Shown piece by piece: positions 55,693-64,000 of a DNA stretch of 64,000 bases. The stretch comes from Anastrepha obliqua. Lineage: Eukaryota; Arthropoda; Insecta; Diptera; Tephritidae. The notes under the pieces were generated by a model, which was not told where the DNA came from, searched no databases, and was given only the letters and a program-made list of their open reading frames with translations. The position numbers were made by a program, and so were the translations under genes. The stretch's first letter is position 1, and every line of letters begins with the position of its first letter. The DNA lies in NCBI RefSeq assembly GCF_027943255.1, contig NC_072896.1, positions 40,884,501 through 40,948,500 of the forward strand. The letters run 5' to 3'.

Positions 55693-55975
55693 TTGACGCG
55701 TACACTTCTGTTAAGTGCTTGTTCGAGCTCTTTGGCGCTTACATCCTTTTTTGATTGCTTGACCGAGTTCCTCTTCCAATTTCTGATGTGATGCTTTTCC
55801 ACAAATGGAAGGACTTACAGTGTTATGCCGCCTCCGAATGGCAGATGGCTTTTTATGAAGAGCTTTTCCATGGCAAAAATACATTCGGAGGTTCGCCATT
55901 ACCTGCCGGGGGCAGGGCACTGCAGGGGTAGTCAAGCATCAACCCATTTTCCTACGGCAGCCACCAATATAATGG
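55693..55975 (-). repeat. SINE-1 copy, diverged and partly rearranged
   Basis: Plus-strand order is TTGACGCGTACACTTCTGTT, then CCGAGTTCCTCTTCCAATTT, TTCGGAGGTTCGCCATTACC and CCCATTTTCCTACGGCAGCC. The B box is lost through a deletion near 55925. Confidence 0.75.
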
Positions 55976-55983
55976 TAATCCTA

Positions 55984-56722
<739 letters not shown>

Positions 56723-56725
56723 TAA

Positions 56726-57535
56726 TTATCAAGTCATTCGGACGGAAAATTAAAATCAAATTAAATTAAATGAAATTGATCCGAACAAAGAGAATTTGGC
56801 TCATTTTCGTTACGCTCTGTGAAACCGAAAGTAGAGATATTGGATGTAAAATTGCCGACAAAAGTTGTTTGGACACCCGCAGTGAATCCGTCTTTAGTTT
56901 GAGAACAACTCCGAATCAGTTCCCCGATGAATAACTGGCACTGAGAAAAAGCCTTGCCAAAATGATTCCGAAGCGTCCATTGCGGTAACACTTTCGGCTG
57001 TCAAGACAAATAAAACGCAGATGGATGAGAGCTTGTGTGTATTGATACAAAAATATATTATTCAGTATATCAAATTTAATGAAATACAATAAGCTTTTTA
57101 GGGGTGCTTGGACCCCCTGAAATAACCTCCATAAATCTGTTCGTATAAGAATACGTATGTATGAGTGGCGCTTGGGGGATCAACGACGATGAATGCTTCT
57201 GAATTGTCATGACAAGCACGCAAGCAGTAAACTTGCAAACTGACAAGTGTGCAGTGAGAGAAGAACCCAGAGTGCTAGGTGTACAGATAAGTGCAAAATA
57301 TTTTAGCTTATTTGTGGCAAATGGTGTATGTATTTGGTTACGTCGGTTGGCTAATTAAGGAATATTTAAGTTGTTCGCAAATTGGAAATACTAACATACA
57401 ACTCGCTTCGAAATGAATGTTATAAAATAGCGTAATCGATGTTTCTAATATAATTGAATTAAATATTGTATATGTATAGGTACTTATATACCGTTTTGAA
57501 AAAGTTATTTATTTCTCAAAAGTGTTATTATCGTT
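56726..57535. other. Intergenic DNA
   Basis: A 76-codon minus ORF at 56761-56991 has no recognisable similarity. Confidence 0.35.
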
Positions 57536-57539
57536 TTCA

Positions 57540-58450
57540 AAGTACTAGTATTCAATTGCAAGGCACTTATGCCAACGAGAGCGTTTGATCCAGCCCTCGA
57601 AACATTTCTGAAACTCTATATTTCCATTACTTAATTTCGGCTGATAAAATGCGTTCCGCGTACTGGTTTTTTGACTCACTCAAATAGAAAAAAGTTGCAG
57701 GGAACCATATGAGGTGAATTCGATGGCTGATGGATAGATTTCTTTTCATTTTTGGTCCAAAATTCACTGATAATGAATGCACAAATTCTTTCTTTATTGG
57801 CGAATTGCTTCAAGTAAACGTCTCATAATTTTCAAATCTTTCTTTATTAACTGTCTGAAAAATTCGTGGTGTGCAATACCTTTATAATCCATAAAAACCG
57901 TGAGCATCGTTTCCTTTTTGACTGAAAACGACGGGGTTTTTTAGTCTTGGTTCATTCGGAGCTCTGTACTCATTCGCCTGATTTCTGGTTTGCGTGTCGT
58001 ATTCATAAACCTACGTCTCGTCTCCAGTAATGATGCGTTTGATGAATGTTGAGCCCAATTCAGCCTTGGAAATCATGTCTATGGCGCAATGTCAACACGG
58101 TCCAACGGTGCATGAAGTTCATATCCTTTGGGACCAACTTTGCAGCAACACGGTGCAAACTCAAATCATTAACTAAAGTGACCTAAACGATCCGGTTATT
58201 GTTAAACTTTTCTTTTACTTTATTGATGTTTTCATCAGTTTTCGATATTGACGGCCTGCCACTCCATTCGTCATCCTCGATAGACTAACGATCTCTTCGG
58301 AAGCGTTCATGGCACTCGAAGACGGCTGTTACTCGTATCGTTAAAGAATCATTACCGGAACAGTTTCCCAACATTTCTAAGGTTTTCGCACTATTGAATC
58401 CATTTCTAACGCAAAGTTTAATATAAACTCGTTGTTGAATTAATTAGTTT
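57540..58450 (-). pseudogene. Degenerate mariner transposase
   Basis: Across many frame changes the minus strand gives DEWSGRPSISKTDENINKVK, then LHRVAAKLVPKGYELHAPLD, MLTVFMDYKGIAHHEFF and CFEGWIKRSRWHKCL. These appear in the order expected of a mariner of the 17609/18938 type. The catalytic Asp blocks are not intact. It is one of the oldest copies in the window. Confidence 0.7.
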
Positions 58451-58459
58451 TTAGAATTA

Positions 58460-59155
58460 TAAAAAATTGAAAACGGACAGCGGTAGATTTACTCTAGACG
58501 GCCTAACTTTTACAAATGTCAAGTAATGGTAGGAATGTTAATCACAGATGTGGCGACCTAACAAAAAAAAACTCAGATCAGTTGACTTAAAGCGTCACCT
58601 CCAACATCCAAGAAAATACGCTAAATATCTAATAAGACCAGTGAAATTTCATAATTTCCATGACTATTGTTAAAGAAACATAAGAATACAGGCAACCTTA
58701 AAGTAGAACTCTTAATAATATAGCTACCATCAATAATTTTTTGCAGTCATTCATTTAACCCGGTACAACTCTCTAGTTTTTTTTGAATCCGGAGTAATAA
58801 TGTTTCCAATACGGATACATATGGTATTAGTAGTTATAGATACTCGTATATAGTACTTAAGTACTTGTATCCATGGAATCCAAAAATTTACATACGGGCT
58901 GCTGCACTTTCTATTTTATATTAGTTCTTGTTTCAACCTACTGTTATTTTTCACGTGGGTGTGAAATATGCTGGTAGGTTGAACGGTTATACATAACTCG
59001 AAATCCTTATAACCAGAATCGTTAATGGCAGCGCATAAGCTAAACAACAGCAGCTACACAAAGTTATTTCCATGTGGTTAGTTAGAAGTGGGACATTTTG
59101 GTTTTCATTTAGGGAAAATCTGGCAGTTTTATAATCGTACGGGTGTATACCTATA
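58460..59155. other. AT-rich intergenic DNA
   Basis: I see nothing supported. Confidence 0.4.
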
Positions 59156-59158
59156 GTA

Positions 59159-59450
59159 CGGCGCGTACACCCTTTTTTGGTTGTTTGGCCGAGCTCCTCC
59201 TCCTATTTGTGGCGTGCGTCTTGATGTTGTTCCACCAATGGAGGGACCTACTGTTTCAAGCCGACTCCGAACGGCATATATTTGTTTTTATGAGGAATTT
59301 TTTCATGGCAGAAATACACTCGGAGGTATGCCATTGCCTGCCAAGGGGCGACCGCTATCATTTTGGTGTTTCACCGAGATTCTAACCTACGTTCTCTCTG
59401 AATTCCGAATGGTTGTCACGCATAAACTCATTCGGCTACGGCGGCCGCAC
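59159..59450 (-). repeat. SINE-1 copy
   Basis: Plus strand runs from GGCGCGTACACCCTTTTTTG to CATTCGGCTACGGCGGCCGC and covers nearly the full family length. A small deletion removes the AT-rich link between TAGCGGTCGC and the head. The B box has one change (GGTTAGAATC). Confidence 0.85.
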
Positions 59451-60237
59451 TAAGCAACTAACATCTCGGAATTTCTCGATATCGGGGAAGAAACGGGGTA
59501 CTTTATCGAAAGGAAGGTCGCGGATCATATTATAGCAAAGCGAATATATATTACATTGTATGGAAAATACTTTAGAACAACCTCGATTGGAGTAGTGTAG
59601 TAGTTTCGTTGACAGTATAAGTAGGGTGGGACCTGGTATCGCAGATATTAGAGCAAACGAACTGAACAAGATGCCTTTCAATTATCCTACGTTTCTACTC
59701 ATTAACCCACGTCACACCAGAAGCGCTTTAGATTCAAACAAGGGTCTAGGGTATTATGTATAATATATGATTATTGATGACTGAATTACAAAGTCTGAAA
59801 GGATATTTGCCGAACTGTTTCCTCATATGCAACCCAAATCTCTATGTTTGCTGTGAAGATCACCACATGTTGCCATTTGTATGTATTTGTTATTTTACGT
59901 TAATCGATTTTGTACTGATTCCGTGCGGTAGCAGTAATTCCACCACCAGGAAAGTATTTACTAAACACAAGAATGATGGATTACCAGGTTAGGCCTTCAA
60001 CTCTGGTGAAAAGCGAAATTAAGCGAGAAATTTCAGCTGCCACGTCCAAGGAGAGTTGGCAACAGAATTCATGCATTCAAGAATTCCGCTCATTTTACAC
60101 CCAGCAACATGAAGGAAGACTGTGCTGTTTTTTTCACACATCATCAACACAACCTCAGTTTTTTCGTAAACAAACCGCTGTCATGACCCTGTTACATCAG
60201 CCAATCAGCTTATACTTTCAAATTCGCTGAGAGCCGG
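59451..60237. other. Intergenic DNA with unrecognised ORFs
   Basis: Plus-strand ORFs at 59774-59992 and 59973-60230 (72 and 85 codons) have no recognisable similarity. They directly precede the motif-1-like site. Confidence 0.35.
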
Positions 60238-60262
60238 TTAACGGTCTAATATTGGTCACACC
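60238..60262 (+). promoter_or_regulatory. Candidate core promoter motif 1, second copy
   Basis: This 25-bp segment with TATTGGTCACACC is identical to 16475-16499 except for one base (A for G). It contains the GGTCACAC core of fly promoter motif 1. No gene with recognised product follows, so promoter function is unproven. Confidence 0.35.
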
Positions 60263-61322
60263 TTCTGCATTCTTTCACAACAGACTAAACATTTTACTGT
60301 TACTATATTTATAGTATTATCATTCATTACATTTACAATAACACCGGTAGCGATTTTTGGGAATTCAGTGAAAAGTAGTGTTTTTCTGATCAATATTGTA
60401 ACTACACCGCCAATAGTGCCTTCTCGTCGGGTCATACACAATGAGAGCTCGGGTGGGCTGGCGTAATACGATTGCTTAGCAAACAAATATCTTTGTTCTC
60501 CGGAGTCGACAGATCAAAGAGTTCAATGTATTTACTGCGGATTCTTCTACAGTTCCAGAATTTTATAATTAGAGTATTCATATGTTAAGAGTTGCATTCA
60601 CTTAATCTAGTTAACATCTTCATTGTTAGATTCGAGAATTAATCTTCGGAAAATTATGTTGAATTAGTCGGACTGCTAGCAATTAGTGAGAGATTCTGCT
60701 AGGATACTCCTCTGCAAATGCCACGAACTATTTGCGAGCAGTAATTAAGTTAAAAACTTCGTGACTTTTCTCTTGCTGACACCGAGATTAATTGGGTTGA
60801 ATTATATACAAACAATCTCTTCGTTAAACCTAGTTTTTACAGTTTTTGTTTTAGATTCTTTTTAACTTATAAGTAGGTAGCGTGGCTTGTTCACATAGTG
60901 TCGGATGATATATGGTTACCATTGTAATTTTCACAGTGATTTTTATCATATGATTCGCAGTCGTTTGTTTTGTGCTTACCAACGCAGCGTTCGTTTGATT
61001 TTCAAAAATGACAAATCGAAATGAATAAGATAAACTGGACGAGCAAGTGCTAGATTGAGTACGATTGGGTGCTAGTACTAAAATTGTGGGCCCATGATAT
61101 TGTTACTCAATGGTTCAACTCAGAGATAAGATTTGATTAGACCGAGTACGAGAGTAAAATATGCAGAAGTAAGTGGTATGCAAGTAATAAGTATATAGGT
61201 ATGGTATGGGTGACATGTGACATGAGCTTATGTGAAGTTTACACTTCAAATTACTGATAATTGTTAATAATGAAAATTTCTCCACATTAACAATCAGGCA
61301 GCGTGAAAAATAAACCTTGGGC
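60263..61322. other. AT-rich intergenic DNA
   Basis: I see nothing supported. Confidence 0.4.
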
Positions 61323-61333
61323 AATAACTGTTA

Positions 61334-61590
61334 ACTGGCGGCCGCCGTAGCCGAATGGGATGGTGCGTGACTACCATTCGGAATTCACAGAGAGAACGTA
61401 GGTTCGAATCTCGGTGAAATACCAAAATTAGGAAAAACATTTTTCTGATAGCGGTCGCCACTCGGCAGGCAATGGCAAACCTCCGAGTGTATTTCTGCCA
61501 TGAAAAATCTCCTCATAAAAATACACAAATAAGAGGAGAAGCTCGGCCAAAAACCCAAAAAGGGTGTACGCGCCAATTATATATATATAT
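61334..61590 (+). repeat. SINE-1 copy with 11-bp duplication
   Basis: An exact AATAACTGTTA occurs at 61323-61333 and 61591-61601. The head has both Pol III boxes (TAGCCGAATGG; GGTTCGAATC). The body has lost the TCTGCCGTTCGGAGTCGG to AACATCAAGA segment. The tail is GGGTGTACGCGCCAATTATA then (TA)n. This is the clearest retroposition signature of the family here. Confidence 0.93.
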
Positions 61591-61601
61591 AATAACTGTT
61601 A

Positions 61602-63450
61602 TTAGGCAACAGAAAAAATAAACGCTGTGATACAACTCTCATGGGCGAAAAAAAATGTATCATTTAATAACTGTTATGGAGCAACGTTTTGGCGATACAA
61701 CTTATAACTGTTATGTCCCCGCTGTCAGTTGATTTGTTGTCAAGTCCCAACATCAATACAATGATCTACTTATGTTCGATCACACTTATTTTCGCCAAAA
61801 ATTACTTTTATATTATTAAATGTTTTCACTTTTTATAATTCCAGTTGATATTTTTTCAGCACAATATTGTTTAATTCTCTTTTTGAATTCACTACTTTGG
61901 ACCAGTATTGTAATTGGGGATTTTATAATTTTTTTTTTATTCACTTTATCAGTTTCCATGTTGACTTCTGAGTCTGAATCATCAAAGTCCGTTAGTCCAA
62001 TAATGAAGAGGTGTCCAATAATTGCTGCACTCGCCGCACCGGCACTTACTGAAGGCCTACGAGACTTAGATGTATACAGTGATCGATCTTCTCTTTAGTA
62101 TTATAAGGCTGTTAAAACTAATCATGTCAACCAGAGAAACACTTGCATATAACTCTTTCGTGTGTAAAGCAAAAAAAAAAATAACTGAAAATATGTGTTT
62201 GCTTCACTGTGTAGAGCGCACGCTTCCTGTAATCAGACACTTGAGCATCGCCTTGCCACACGTCCTGTTCACTTTAAGTGTGTATGGTTGCGTGTGCGTT
62301 TATTATCGCTTGATTCCGGCCCAACTACCGATTCCCGCCATTACCGCGACCACTGTCGCAATCGTGCTGTCAATGCTCCTTTAAGCCTTTAGCAACTGCA
62401 GTGGCAGTAGCAAAACAAAAATAACAATAACAAGGACGATAACACCAGTCACTGTAGTAGCAACAGTTTGGGGACGGTGGTTAGGTGCAACAACAGCAAC
62501 AACAAATAGAAAGCAACAAACTTGACAAGCACACAGTCATGTAGAAAGCAGAGAGCATGCTAGAGGCGATTGCGGCATTGGCGTACCGTGACATGACGGT
62601 GGTGCTAGCCGTGTGGCAGTCCTTTTGAAGTTTGAGCTAAGTGACATACTGTTTATTGTTGAAGGGTGCTAAAATGCGGTGTGTGGCGCTTGGGCTTTTT
62701 GTGCGCCCATGTGAAGCGAGAAATTGTAATGCCAAGGGTTTGTGACGTCGCAATCAGACGCGCTGATCAGGCAGGCAGCGCCAAAGACATGACAGAGTGA
62801 GGCAGATGTTAGTAAGCAAAAAGGTTGAGCCAAAGACAGCCAAACTCAATATACAAACATGCAAACATATATAAATGTGAAAGTATGTTTGTTTGTGTAG
62901 ACTTGTGAGATTGGCATGAAGTGTGGCACTTATAATTCCGGCAATACTTACATATACATACAAACAACATTTTGATACAAACAAACATATTTATGCGTGA
63001 ACTTTTCAGTTACTTTGATATACTGGAAAATTTATTTTGCACACATATTATTTGTTTTCCAAATGAAAAAAGTGGTTTCAAGGTTTAGAAAATCTCTCGG
63101 ATGTGATTTAAAAGTAAATACTCCTTTAGAGTAAATTCTTCAAATTTACTTGTTTTTCATGTGCGTCTTGTTTTCTGCGAAATTGAGGGCTCTATCGTTT
63201 CATGGCGTATCCAAGAGGCAAATACTTCTTATGAGAAGCTTTTCATGACAGAAAACCTTTCGGAGCAGTGCTCGCGTGGTGCGAAAACGGTCATAGCTGC
63301 AACTATTGAGAAACTGCCTAAGTTTGACCCTTCATCATTTGACCCATCATTTATGTCTTTCAGAATTTTTGCATGTTTTTCTAAAAGACACCTAGCTAAA
63401 TAGATACATATGTAGGTACGTAAATTGTATTTTTTTTTTTTGTGTTTCAA
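61602..63450. other. Intergenic DNA with CAN-rich patch
   Basis: CAACAACAGCAACAACAA and similar triplets occur near 62400-62520, in a locally GC-richer patch like that at 54 kb. ORFs of 92 and 104 codons at 61820-62384 are hydrophobic and unmatched. A SINE-1 scrap (TTATGAGAAGCTTTTCATGA) is at about 63228-63250. Confidence 0.35.
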
Positions 63451-63454
63451 AGCA

Positions 63455-63990
63455 AAAGAAAGGTTAGGTTAGGTAGTGCTGGCTGATCTGAAAAAAGATC
63501 TCACTTAGACCTCTAGGGTTCATTGTATTGCCAGTGCTATGCATAAGAATTTGGAGTCGAAAATATTATTTTATGTAATTCTTAATGCCTTCTCGAGTTT
63601 TAACAAGCCATTCAGTCTTTTGTCAACAAAATCCTTCAAGGATGAAAAATATGTTGATCTTAGGCATATTTGTCGAGTCCTACAAAGAGCAGCGCAGTGC
63701 CAAGTAGCTATTCCAAAGTAGGCATAGCATTCGCTACGTTGTTACACGCATCGCTCTAGACTAATCCTTTTTTAGATGCGTGGTGTCGAGTGAGACAGTG
63801 TCCCGTCAGTCAATCAATATTTTGCGGCCTTTCCTAGACAGTGATAAAATAATGTTTGTAGTTTTCGTATTCCAATTACTTAGCATAATTTTGGCAGTTT
63901 TATACGAGGTTGAGTGTTATATCGATTGCGTTTCCATAGGTAGTTCCTCATTTATGTAGTTTCGGCTTCAGAAAGGAGAGTGATGGATAC
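63455..63990 (-). other. Possible LINE 3' end with CCTAA tail
   Basis: AGGTTAGGTTAGG at 63463-63475 resembles the CCTAACCTAA-type tail of the LINE ending at 10925. If so, the element lies in minus orientation to the right. No clear coding block was found, so this is tentative. Confidence 0.25.
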
Positions 63991-64000
63991 GTATGACGTG

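Noticed and set aside
63463..63475. Telomere-type TTAGG repeats
   Set aside because: Only two to three units are present, flies lack TTAGG telomeres, and the word also occurs in the tail of the LINE ending at 10925.

Overview
This is eukaryotic DNA from an AT-rich insect genome, almost certainly a higher fly (Brachycera). Two intron-containing genes translate to proteins that I recognise as the Drosophila PP2A scaffold subunit and COP9 signalosome subunit 8. The many Tc1/mariner lineages, the tRNA-headed SINE and the (CAA)n-tailed retroelements fit a tephritid fruit fly. That genus-level placement is an inference.

The conserved gene island is at about 30.9-37.4 kb. Pp2A-29B lies on the minus strand (eight coding exons, 31110-33418, 592 codons). 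CSN8 lies on the plus strand (four coding exons, 36271-37375). The two are divergently arranged, and each has a TATCGATA (DRE) element upstream. Just before CSN8 is a short spliced ORF of unknown function (35567-35854), which may share a transcript with it. Just beyond the PP2A stop codon is an intact 43-codon ORF (30903-31034, minus) that looks coding and that I cannot name.

The rest is a transposon landscape. There are at least eight distinct Tc1/mariner-type lineages, most internally deleted or broken. Two 1285-bp mariners (46494-47778 minus; 47945-49229 plus) carry intact 348-codon transposases and lie head to head inside one older TTAA-flanked element. Non-LTR remnants include a Jockey/CR1-like LINE with a (CAA)n tail (four places), an RTE-like copy and several RNase H-bearing fragments. 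hAT and PIF/Harbinger pieces and several MITEs also occur. One tRNA-derived SINE family recurs more than ten times, several copies with clear target-site duplications. A second short retroelement ends in the same CTACAACAACAA tail as the LINE.

Region by region: 0-13.4 kb is layered mariner, LINE, RTE and SINE debris. 13.4-17.3 kb is mostly plain AT-rich DNA. 17.3-29.8 kb holds mariners, an unrecognised exon-like ORF, LINE copies, a Harbinger piece and a TTAA MITE. 29.8-38.4 kb is the gene island. 38.4-46 kb is nested Tc1, MITE and SINE sequence. 46.2-49.5 kb is the mariner pair. 49.7-59.5 kb holds more hAT, mariner and SINE remnants plus a GC-richer CAN-repeat stretch. 59.5-64 kb is sparse.

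The most unusual signals are the PP2A-adjacent small ORF, the paired intact mariners, and a core near CGAGAAAAACGCGTTTAAAG. That core recurs at nearly the same distance from the ends of several otherwise diverged TTAA elements.
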